From assembly GCA_002473165.1 (NCBI GenBank), contig DKSD01000029.1:1-20057 (forward strand): DNA of 20,057 nucleotides. The letters run 5' to 3'. The DNA comes from Succinatimonas sp. UBA7265 (lineage in GTDB: Bacteria; Pseudomonadota; Gammaproteobacteria; Enterobacterales; Succinivibrionaceae). The position numbers were made by a program, and so were the translations under genes. Position 1 is the stretch's first letter, and each line of letters opens with the position of its first letter. The notes beneath the pieces were generated by a model, which saw only the letters and a list, made by a program, of their open reading frames with translations, searched no databases and was not told the origin of the DNA. This document shows positions 13,621-20,057 of this stretch, in pieces.

Positions 13621-15453
13621 ATGTGCGGCATTGTCGGTGCGATCGCCCAGCGCGACGTCTCTCCCATCCTGCTTGAAGGCTTAAGGCGCCTTGAGTACCG
13701 CGGCTATGACAGCTGCGGCGTGTGCACGGTCTCAGACGGCGGCTTTAACTGCGTCAAGACCGTCGAAAAAGTGCAGGCCCTGACAGCCAAAGTGCAGCAG
13801 CACCCCTGCCCCGGCCGCCTTGGCATCGCCCACACCCGCTGGGCCACGCACGGCGGGCCCTCCGAGACCAACGCCCACCCCCATATCGTGGGGAACCTCG
13901 CCATGGTGCACAACGGCATCATCGAGAACTTCGCGCAGATGAAAGAGGAACTCTTAAAAGCGGGCTACGCGTTCAAATCGCAGACCGACACCGAAGCGCT
14001 GCTCGCCAGGATCCACTTTCTGCACGCAAAACAGGGACTGCCGCTTATAAACGCCTTTGCCAAAGCGCTCTCCGAGGTCAAGGGCTCCTACGCGCTGGCG
14101 CTCATCGACCGCGATCACCCGGAGACGCTCTATGTCGCCCGCCAGGGATCGCCGCTGGTCATCGGCCTGGGCATTGGCGAGAACTTCGCCGCCTCGGACG
14201 TACTGGCGCTGCTGCCGGTGACCCGCCGCTTCATCTATATGAAAGAGGGCGAGATCGCCGCGCTCACCACTTCGGAGGTCAAGCTTTACGATCTCAGCCT
14301 CAATCCGCTTCACGCCGAGATCGCCGAATCGGATCTCGATGCCGAGAGCATCTCCAAGGGCAAATACCGCCACTTCATGCAAAAGGAGATCTTCGAGCAG
14401 CCCGAGGCCCTGGCCAGCACCATGATGGGCAGGCTTTCAGGCGATCGCGTCGATTTAAGCTCCGTTGCCGGTTTCTCCAAAGCAGCGCTCTCTGATATAG
14501 ATTCCATCAAGATCGTCGCCTGCGGCACTTCCTACCACGCAGGCCTCGTGGGCAAATACTGGCTTGAGGAATTAGCCGGGATCTCCACTTCCGTGGAGAT
14601 CGCCTCGGAGTACCGCTACCGCAAGGCAGTGGTAAAACCTCACAGCCTCTTTGTCACCATCTCGCAGTCAGGCGAGACCGCCGACACCCTGGCCTCGCTG
14701 CGCCTTGCCAAAAAGCAGGGCTATGCGGCCACGCTGTGCGTGTGCAACGTCAGCGCCTCCTCGCTGATGCGCGAGAGCGATTTCTCGCTCATGACCCGCG
14801 CCGGCGCCGAGATCGGCGTGGCCTCCACCAAAGCCTTCACCACCCAGCTGTTGTGCCTGCTGCTGCTCACCGTTTATTTGGGAGCGCTGCGCGGGGCGCT
14901 CAGTCCTGAACGAGAGAAGGAGATCACCTCCGCGATCCGCGCGCTGCCTGAGGCCGCGCGCGCCGTGCTCTCAGGCGATGAGCGCGTCAGCCGCCTTGCC
15001 GAGGAGTTTGCCGGCAAGCACCACTGCCTGTTCTTAGGCCGCGGGATCATGTACCCCATAGCCTTGGAAGGCGCGCTCAAGCTCAAGGAGATCTCCTACA
15101 TCCATGCCGAAGGCTACGCCGCAGGCGAGCTCAAGCACGGGCCGATCGCCCTGATAGACGACAAGATGCCGGTCGTGGTGGTCGCCCCGGACAACGCCCT
15201 GCTCTCCAAGCTTGAATCGAATATCGAGGAAGTGCGCGCCCGCGGCGGCAGGCTGTGCGTGTTCTCCCAGGGCGCGGGCTCGCTGCGCGAGGATCCCCAG
15301 ACGGAGATCCTCACGCTGCCGCCGGCCCCGGCGATCCTCCAGCCGATCCTCTTTACGCTGCCGCTGCAGCTTTTGGCCTACCATTGCGCCGTCATCAACG
15401 GCACGGACGTCGATCAGCCGCGCAACCTCGCCAAATCGGTGACCGTGGAATGA
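13621..15453 (+). CDS. glmS: Glutamine-fructose-6-phosphate aminotransferase (isomerizing)
   Basis: Makes glucosamine-6-phosphate from fructose-6-phosphate and glutamine, the entry step to amino sugars. It has 610 residues, the normal length. The N-terminal class II glutamine amidotransferase domain starts MCGIVGAIAQRD, with the catalytic cysteine exposed after Met removal, followed by LEYRGYDSCG, HTRWATHGGPSETNAHPH and HNGIIEN. Two SIS sugar-isomerase domains follow: IVACGTSYHAGLVGKYWLE, FVTISQSGETADTLA and GAEIGVASTKAFTTQ, then FLGRGIMYPIALEGALKLKEISYIHAEGY with GELKHGPIALID. The C-terminal DQPRNLAKSVTVE carries the catalytic lysine (Lys605). The 290-bp leader has a hairpin and its own strong ribosome-binding site; a sugar-sensing small RNA could act there as in enterobacteria, but I cannot show it. 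The transporter gene follows after 16 bp. Confidence 0.97.
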   Translation: MCGIVGAIAQRDVSPILLEGLRRLEYRGYDSCGVCTVSDGGFNCVKTVEKVQALTAKVQQHPCPGRLGIAHTRWATHGGPSETNAHPHIVGNLAMVHNGIIENFAQMKEELLKAGYAFKSQTDTEALLARIHFLHAKQGLPLINAFAKALSEVKGSYALALIDRDHPETLYVARQGSPLVIGLGIGENFAASDVLALLPVTRRFIYMKEGEIAALTTSEVKLYDLSLNPLHAEIAESDLDAESISKGKYRHFMQKEIFEQPEALASTMMGRLSGDRVDLSSVAGFSKAALSDIDSIKIVACGTSYHAGLVGKYWLEELAGISTSVEIASEYRYRKAVVKPHSLFVTISQSGETADTLASLRLAKKQGYAATLCVCNVSASSLMRESDFSLMTRAGAEIGVASTKAFTTQLLCLLLLTVYLGALRGALSPEREKEITSAIRALPEAARAVLSGDERVSRLAEEFAGKHHCLFLGRGIMYPIALEGALKLKEISYIHAEGYAAGELKHGPIALIDDKMPVVVVAPDNALLSKLESNIEEVRARGGRLCVFSQGAGSLREDPQTEILTLPPAPAILQPILFTLPLQLLAYHCAVINGTDVDQPRNLAKSVTVE

Positions 15454-15469
15454 ACGCCCGGGAGTTCGT

Positions 15470-17284
15470 GTGAGCGATCAGCGCACTCTGCGCGCCGATC
15501 TTCCCTGGTGCGCCGCCGCTTGCGGCCGCTACACCGCCTGGATGGGGGCGGCGGCCGTTTACATCTGGTATCTGGTGTTTCGCTGCGAGGTGCCGCCCTC
15601 CGAGGTGCGCGCGCTGTTCTGCGCCTGCGCGCTGCTTGCCTTTTTCGCTGCGCTCGCGGCCTCGGCGCTTGACGCCTGCGCCCCCTCAAGGGTGCGCCGG
15701 GTGCTGTTAAACGTCCCCGCGCTCACGCTCATCGCCGCCTTAAGCCTCATCACCATGTACTTAGCCCCGCTCTCCCCGCTTTTGGGGATGCGCCCGGCCT
15801 GTGCAGCATCGATGCTGTTTGCCGTGTCCTTTGCCGCCTCGGACGCGCTCTTTTGGGCTGAGACCTCCTCAAAAAACGGAGAGCGCCTCACCCGCCCCGC
15901 GCGCGCCCGCGCCTGCGGGCTTGGCTGCGCCTCGGTATTCACGCTTGTCTGCATGCTCGCCGTGCAGCGCGGCCTGCCGCAGCATCTGCCGCAAAGCTGG
16001 TTCTGGCCGGGCGCCGTGACCGCATCGGCGCTGCTGCTGGTGCTCACGCTCACCCCGCCAACGAAAGCGGCTTTTTCAGAACGTCTGCGCTTTAAGGCCT
16101 GGCTTGGCGAGTTTTTGCGCAACGATCAGCTGCTCGCGCTTTTGGGGATCGCCTTTTGCAGGCAGCTCTCGCTGCTTTTGGCGGTGATCTCCGTGATCCT
16201 CTTTGCGCTGTGGTTTGGCTCGATCACCTGGCTTTTGGCCTTGTTTGCCGTGCCAGGCTTTGCCGCGCTGTGCGCAGGGCTGGCGCTGTGCCCGCAGCTG
16301 TGCCGGATCTTTTCAGAGCGCGTCGTGTTCCTCTGCTCCTGCGTGCTCATGGCCGCAGGTTTTTCTTTAATCCTGCTCACGGATTTCGGCGCCGGGGTGT
16401 TTTCCGCAGGCATCGCCGGAACTTTCGCCTTAGGCTGCTTTGGCGCAGGTCTTGCGAACTCCCTTATCTGTGCCATGGCCTCTGACTGCGCCGATTACGG
16501 CGAGTTCCGCTCGGCAAGGCGCCTGCCGCAGCTCATGTTCTCGGTGCAGACTGCGGCCTCGGTGCTCGGAGGCCTGGCAGCGCTGGCTGTCACTCAGGGC
16601 TGCCTGACGCTGGGATCGTCTTTCTTCAGGCCCGCGCGCGCCGAGGCCGCGCTTTACGCTTTCAGAAGCACGGTTACCGCAGCCGTGATCGCCGCCGCCG
16701 TGACGGCGGCGCTCTATGTCGTCTTCTGGAAGCTCCACGGACGGATCTTCTCGGGCATCCTGCAAACGCTCGAGCGCACCCGCGTGATCCGCCCCTCAGA
16801 CAAATATCCGGCCAAAGCCCATCCGCTGCGCTATGCCTTAAACCGCGAGTCTGTGCTCTGCCGGCTTAAGGCAGCTGATCCAGGCGAGGCGCTGTGCGCC
16901 CTGTGCGGGGCACTGGGCAAATCACAGGCGCTCAAAGATCCGGCGGCCTATTTCCGGGCGCTCAACGCCAAGCTTAAAATCACGCCTGCGGGGATCGCCG
17001 AGGGTATCGCCCTGCCGCATGTCAGCGGCGAATTTGTCGCCCGCCCGGCGCTGGCGGTGGCCACGCTTGCGCGGCCGTTGGATTTTAAGGCAGGCGACGG
17101 GCGGGGCTGCGATGTGATCTTTATGATCGCCACCCCTGATGACGGGCACTCCTACATCACGCTCTTGGGCCAGCTGTCGCTGCTTTTGGGAGATGAGGAT
17201 TTCAGCCTCAGGCTGCGCCGCGCCCAGGGCGCCGATGAGATTGCGGACAGGATTTTGCAATGCGAAAAGAACTTAAAACTTTAA
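15470..17284 (+). CDS. GPH-type sugar transporter fused to a PTS EIIA (fructose/mannitol-type) domain
   Basis: Two parts in one 604-residue protein. Residues 1 to about 430 hold about 12 hydrophobic segments. The glycoside-pentoside-hexuronide:cation symporter hallmark is ASDCADYGEFRSARRLPQLMFSVQT, and FAASDALFWAETSSKNGERL corresponds to the MelB-like DIPFW region. The helix II cation-site aspartates seem degenerate (only ALDACAPSR). Residues about 455-600 are a type 2 EIIA domain: ITPAGIAEGIALPHVSG with the phosphorylatable His517, CDVIFMIATP and LGQLSLLLGDEDF. Known LacS-type fusions carry a glucose-type EIIA instead. The start is a GTG at 15470 with GGGAG upstream, 16 bp after glmS. The next gene overlaps its end by 25 bp. 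EIIA phosphorylation may control transport; the substrate is unknown, and an amino sugar is only suggested by glmS. Confidence 0.85.
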   Translation: MSDQRTLRADLPWCAAACGRYTAWMGAAAVYIWYLVFRCEVPPSEVRALFCACALLAFFAALAASALDACAPSRVRRVLLNVPALTLIAALSLITMYLAPLSPLLGMRPACAASMLFAVSFAASDALFWAETSSKNGERLTRPARARACGLGCASVFTLVCMLAVQRGLPQHLPQSWFWPGAVTASALLLVLTLTPPTKAAFSERLRFKAWLGEFLRNDQLLALLGIAFCRQLSLLLAVISVILFALWFGSITWLLALFAVPGFAALCAGLALCPQLCRIFSERVVFLCSCVLMAAGFSLILLTDFGAGVFSAGIAGTFALGCFGAGLANSLICAMASDCADYGEFRSARRLPQLMFSVQTAASVLGGLAALAVTQGCLTLGSSFFRPARAEAALYAFRSTVTAAVIAAAVTAALYVVFWKLHGRIFSGILQTLERTRVIRPSDKYPAKAHPLRYALNRESVLCRLKAADPGEALCALCGALGKSQALKDPAAYFRALNAKLKITPAGIAEGIALPHVSGEFVARPALAVATLARPLDFKAGDGRGCDVIFMIATPDDGHSYITLLGQLSLLLGDEDFSLRLRRAQGADEIADRILQCEKNLKL

Positions 17285-18033
17285 AAACCGCCGCCGCAGC
17301 GCTGCTGGCGCTTTTAAGCGCAAAGACTGCTTTGGCCGATGAGCCGGTGGTCTGCGCCGCCGTACAGACCTATGCGGCGCTCGAGGCCGTGCGCGATCTC
17401 GGGGATCACTCCTTTAAAGCGGTTTACGCCCCGGACGAAGATCTGGCCTCAGAGATCGGTAACGGCGAGCGCCGCTGCTCGCTGGTGGTAAGCTCCGGCG
17501 AAAAACTCCCGGTGCTGCTCATCCGCTCGCAGCAGGCTGCGGTCACCTACCTCACACCGCTCGTGCGCGCCCCGCTGGTGCTTTGGTCTGCCGATCCGGC
17601 GCTTTTGGACTCTCAGGCGACGGCCGTCGGGCAAAAGCGCCTGCGCTCGCTGGCGCTGCCGCAGGCGGCGCTTACGCCTGCAGGCTATGCCGCAGCGCAG
17701 ATCGTCTCCCGCAAAAACTTCCCGACCGGTTACCTTAAAGGGCGCATCTACCGGCCCGAGCAGGAGTACCAGGTGCTGGCTATGGTGGACAGCGGCAATG
17801 TGCAGGCAGGCTTCCTCACCCTGCCGCTCATCCTGGGCAAGGACGGCAAGCCTCGGGGTTCATGGTGGCAGGTGCCGCGAGATCTTTACGATGAGCTTGA
17901 TTACTACCTGATCCCCACGCTCTCAGGAGAAAAAGACCGCGAGGCCATGGCTCTCTACAAATACCTCAAGAGCGATCCCAAAGTGCTCAAAGCCTTTGAA
18001 AACGCCGGTTTTGCCAAAACCGAGCACCCCTGA
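17260..18033 (+). CDS. Periplasmic substrate-binding protein, ModA-like
   Basis: A 257-residue exported protein. The signal peptide is MRKELKTLK then AAAALLALLSAKTALA, with cleavage expected before DEPVV (about residue 26-27). The mature part follows the type II periplasmic-binding fold of the ModA/molybdate-anion group: ALPQAALTPAGYAAAQ, SGNVQAGFLTLPLIL (compare the VDAGFVY-like ModA segment) and an ending YKYLKSDPKVLKAFENAGF that matches the ModA C-terminus. No ModB or ModC is nearby, so it is an orphan. It overlaps the transporter gene by 25 bp, which implies coupled translation. It is unusually Ala/Leu-rich and the N-terminal ligand-binding serines are not obvious, so the ligand may not be molybdate. 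Confidence 0.75.
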   Translation: MRKELKTLKTAAAALLALLSAKTALADEPVVCAAVQTYAALEAVRDLGDHSFKAVYAPDEDLASEIGNGERRCSLVVSSGEKLPVLLIRSQQAAVTYLTPLVRAPLVLWSADPALLDSQATAVGQKRLRSLALPQAALTPAGYAAAQIVSRKNFPTGYLKGRIYRPEQEYQVLAMVDSGNVQAGFLTLPLILGKDGKPRGSWWQVPRDLYDELDYYLIPTLSGEKDREAMALYKYLKSDPKVLKAFENAGFAKTEHP

Positions 18034-18069
18034 AAGGCTGATCTCAGGAAAGCTTTAAGCTGTCAAATG

Positions 18070-18089
18070 GCTGCCTTTAGGCAGCTTTT
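18070..18089 (+). terminator. Intrinsic terminator of the glmS-transporter operon
   Basis: GCTGCC, TTTA loop, GGCAGC, then TTTT, 37 bp after the ModA-like stop. It marks the end of the GC-rich operon and of the backbone segment. Confidence 0.75.
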
Positions 18090-18235
18090 GCATTAGAAAA
18101 GATCTTGCAGGACAAGATCGCCACGATTGTCGTGCTGCTGCAGTCCCTGATCTGCAGATACGGCAGCGAAAACATCTGCATCAGATTGGCCGAAATTTTC
18201 AGGTTTTGCAAATATGCAGACATTAAGTCCAATCC

Positions 18236-18281
18236 ACTGGTTGTTTCGTCCAAAAGTTGCCATAATTGGACGAAAACCAGT
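18236..18281. promoter_or_regulatory. Long inverted repeat upstream of fic, probable operator
   Basis: The left arm ACTGGTTGTTTCGTCCAA (18236-18253) and right arm TTGGACGAAAACCAGT (18266-18281) pair along all 16 bases of the right arm with a two-base bulge, around a 12-base loop. It ends 8 bp before the proposed fic start. The length and position suggest a dimer-binding operator, possibly for the winged-helix end of the Fic protein itself. Confidence 0.6.
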
Positions 18282-18289
18282 CAGGCTGG

Positions 18290-19366
18290 ATGAAAGCAAG
18301 ACCTATGCGATCATTTGACTACAGTAAACTCGCCGAGAAAAAATGGGATACGGATATTTTGAACCTGGTTGCAAAGATCCACGAATGTAAGGGACATCAG
18401 GATCTGTTTATCAGACAGAAGCCCGTGGAACTTACCCGCCTTGTCGAGATTGCAAAAATCCAGAGTACCGAAGCGTCCAACAAAATTGAAGGCATAGTCA
18501 CCACAAGCACCCGGATGAAGCAGCTTTTTGAAGAAAAAACGACTCCGAGGAACCGTGATGAAAATGAGATCATGGGCTACAGAGATGTGCTCAATACCAT
18601 CCATGAGAGCAGCGAGTATATCCCGATCCGTCCTTCCTATATTCTCCGGCTTCATCGGGATCTCCTGAAAAGAGCCGGCTTTTCATATGGAGGTCACTTT
18701 AAGAATGTACAGAACTATATCGCTGAGACCAGGCCGGACGGAACAGTCGTTACCAGATTTACTCCGACTGCACCCTGTGAAACGCCGGAAGCAGTTGAAA
18801 ACCTCTGCAATGCATATGAGCAGGCAATAGCGAAAGAAGCAACAGACTCCCTGATCCTGATACCGGTATTCATATGTGACTTTCTCTGCATACACCCTTT
18901 TAATGACGGAAACGGCCGGATGAGCCGATTGCTCACACTGCTGCTCCTGTATAAGAACGGATACAGTGTCGGGAAATACATCAGTATTGAAAAGCAGATT
19001 GAAAAAACAAAGGATCGTTATTATGAAGCACTTGAAGAAGCCGATGCCGGATGGCATGAGGAAAAGAACGATCCGACACCTTTTATTCGTTATATGCTGC
19101 AGGCAATCCTTTCATGCTATACAGATTTTGAAGAACGAACAGGACTCATGAAAGCAAGCGGTAAAAAAAGCACCGCATATGATATTGTAAAGAAATATAC
19201 CGAAGAAAAAATCGGAAAGTTTACCGGAGCCGAGGTCGTTTCACACTGTCCCGGCGTTGGCCGATCATCCGTCCTTGCAGCGCTGAAGAAACTTACAGAG
19301 GAAGGCCATATCCTCAGAGAGGGTTCCGGCAGAGACACCTTCTATATCCGTTCTGACAGTAAATGA
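18290..19366 (+). CDS. Fic family protein with C-terminal winged helix
   Basis: Fic-domain protein, normally an AMP transferase that modifies a target hydroxyl. It has 358 residues from the ATG chosen at 18290; 18305 is possible, and the in-frame TTG at 18266 lies inside the inverted repeat. Residue numbers follow 18290. An N-terminal inhibitory motif (S/T)xxxE(G/N) is present as SNKIEG (63-68), so this looks like a self-inhibited class II Fic. A central RPSYILRLHRDLLKRAGF precedes the Fic active motif HPFNDGNGRMSRLL (His202). The C-terminal 70 or so residues (YDIVKKYTEEKIGKFTGAEV to HILREGSGRDTFYI) form a winged helix, as in the Fic/DOC plus HTH architecture. Codon use is less GC-rich than in glmS in places (21 of 60 G/C at 19141-19200), suggesting acquisition. 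Confidence 0.9.
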   Translation: MKARPMRSFDYSKLAEKKWDTDILNLVAKIHECKGHQDLFIRQKPVELTRLVEIAKIQSTEASNKIEGIVTTSTRMKQLFEEKTTPRNRDENEIMGYRDVLNTIHESSEYIPIRPSYILRLHRDLLKRAGFSYGGHFKNVQNYIAETRPDGTVVTRFTPTAPCETPEAVENLCNAYEQAIAKEATDSLILIPVFICDFLCIHPFNDGNGRMSRLLTLLLLYKNGYSVGKYISIEKQIEKTKDRYYEALEEADAGWHEEKNDPTPFIRYMLQAILSCYTDFEERTGLMKASGKKSTAYDIVKKYTEEKIGKFTGAEVVSHCPGVGRSSVLAALKKLTEEGHILREGSGRDTFYIRSDSK

Positions 19367-19406
19367 GCCGGCATCTTGGCTGGGGAGCGAGCGATGGAAG
19401 GGGCAA

Positions 19407-20057
19407 TCAGAGCACTTTCCAGTAACCCGATTTATTCGATCCGACTCTTTCAATGCAGCCATTCTTCTTTAGGAAAGATATTCCAGATTGGATCGTAGAT
19501 TTGCTTAAATTCATTTTTACAGCCAGCCGATCCTGTGTCACATTTGGATTATTTCTAATTTCCTGCAAAATATTTTCTTTGGTGCCCCTTAGACCTGGCA
19601 CTGCCATTATTTTATCTGCCGATTTATCTTCAGTTTTATCTGCCGTTTTCCCGGAAATATAATTGAACGGGATGGTAACAACAATCGAATTTTCCCGTAA
19701 GTCAAAGGCTTGTTTTCCATATACTTCAACTATCTTTGGTACACCGCGTCCTGAGCGTTCACTGATATGGAGCTGAAGGAAAATATCCGACAGTTTCTGA
19801 TTAACAGGTATCGACTCTCCCAGGAAAAAGCCGGTAACGGTCTGATTCGGCGCAAGATGACCTCTTGACAGAATTTCCATTCTGTCACTATATATCGTAA
19901 TCATCGGAGCATTGCCATCCTGCCAGCGATTATGGACAAAGGCATTGATCATAGCTTCGCGGAACGCTTCGAAATCAAATAACGGGACATCCTCTCGCTC
20001 CATAATCCGATTGCTTTCATCCGCTTGGATTAGATTAACATACCGCCGATCTTTATT
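19407..20057 (-). CDS. GHKL-ATPase/winged-helix transcriptional regulator-like protein, partial
   Basis: C-terminal part of an AlbA_2/COG2865-type ATP-binding protein. The frame is open to the right edge, so the N-terminal AlbA_2 DNA-binding domain is outside the window; the Met at 20003 is internal (NRIMEREDVPLFDFEAFREA). The GHKL-like ATPase domain shows FREAMINAFVHNRW, ITIYSDRMEILSRGHL, SIPVNQKLSDIFLQLH and ERSGRGVPKI. A charged spacer (GKTADKTEDKSADK) leads to a winged helix (TKENILQEIRNNPNVTQ and LSKSTIQSGISFLKKNG) ending at 19407. It converges on fic with only 40 bp between the stops, and its composition resembles fic. Such proteins act as regulators or as parts of mobile defence-type modules; the role here is unknown. 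Confidence 0.85.
   Translation of the reverse strand, partial: NKDRRYVNLIQADESNRIMEREDVPLFDFEAFREAMINAFVHNRWQDGNAPMITIYSDRMEILSRGHLAPNQTVTGFFLGESIPVNQKLSDIFLQLHISERSGRGVPKIVEVYGKQAFDLRENSIVVTIPFNYISGKTADKTEDKSADKIMAVPGLRGTKENILQEIRNNPNVTQDRLAVKMNLSKSTIQSGISFLKKNGCIERVGSNKSGYWKVL

Noticed and set aside
13356..13667. Minus-strand frame across the glmU-glmS gap
   Set aside because: It runs through the hairpin and into the glmS start, with no ribosome site and no recognisable protein.
18101..18119. GATCTTG-CAGGA-CAAGATC hairpin after the operon terminator
   Set aside because: A short 7-bp stem without a T-run; may be chance, no function assigned.
18160..18235. Sequence just upstream of fic loosely resembling an internal part of fic, as if a remnant copy
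   Set aside because: Similarity begins with GCAGCGA but soon drops to about chance when aligned by eye; not enough to call a duplicate.

Overview
The window has two kinds of DNA. The backbone (about 4.74-18.05 kb) is GC-rich (35 of 60 bases are G/C at 6121-6180) and carries ordinary chromosomal genes. They include a long E. coli-style replicative polymerase DnaE with a proteobacterial PHP domain, Lgt, GlmU, GlmS and a ModA-like periplasmic protein. This suggests a Gram-negative gammaproteobacterium, possibly a gut anaerobe. The genus cannot be named from the sequence; a Succinivibrionaceae-like host is only a guess.

Layout. (1) 1-4.7 kb, minus strand: a very AT-rich surface-polysaccharide island (12 G/C of 60 at 3661-3720). 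From upstream to downstream it holds an iron-sulfur/F420-hydrogenase-beta-like protein continuous with a polysaccharide pyruvyl transferase, a small broken gene of unknown function with a good promoter, a family 2 glycosyltransferase with an extra C-terminal domain, and a class V aminotransferase. Every gene here is broken by a one-base frameshift, three of them at A7/A8 tracts. (2) 4.7-9.1 kb, minus: dnaE, whose last codons lie on the island's composition boundary, preceded by a small membrane protein gene. (3) 9.36-10.72 kb, minus: an AAA/DUF4143 ATPase with three 18-bp repeats at an exact 34-bp period in front of it. (4) 11.1-18.05 kb, plus: lgt-glmU, then glmS, a GPH-type transporter fused to a PTS EIIA domain, and a ModA-like binding protein, ending at a terminator. 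(5) 18.1 kb to the end: an accessory segment with a Fic protein (plus) converging on a partial GHKL-ATPase/winged-helix protein (minus). A strong inverted repeat sits just upstream of fic.

How the genes fit together. GlmS makes glucosamine-6-phosphate and GlmU makes UDP-GlcNAc, the precursor of peptidoglycan and LPS. Lgt starts lipoprotein maturation. The transporter-EIIA protein and the binding protein overlap and probably form an operon with glmS. The island would modify surface glycans if its genes are expressed. Its tracts are out of register in both directions (one too few, one too many), so the main question is whether this is slippage-based switching, decay or sequence error. I found no tRNA, rRNA, CRISPR array or recognisable transposase.
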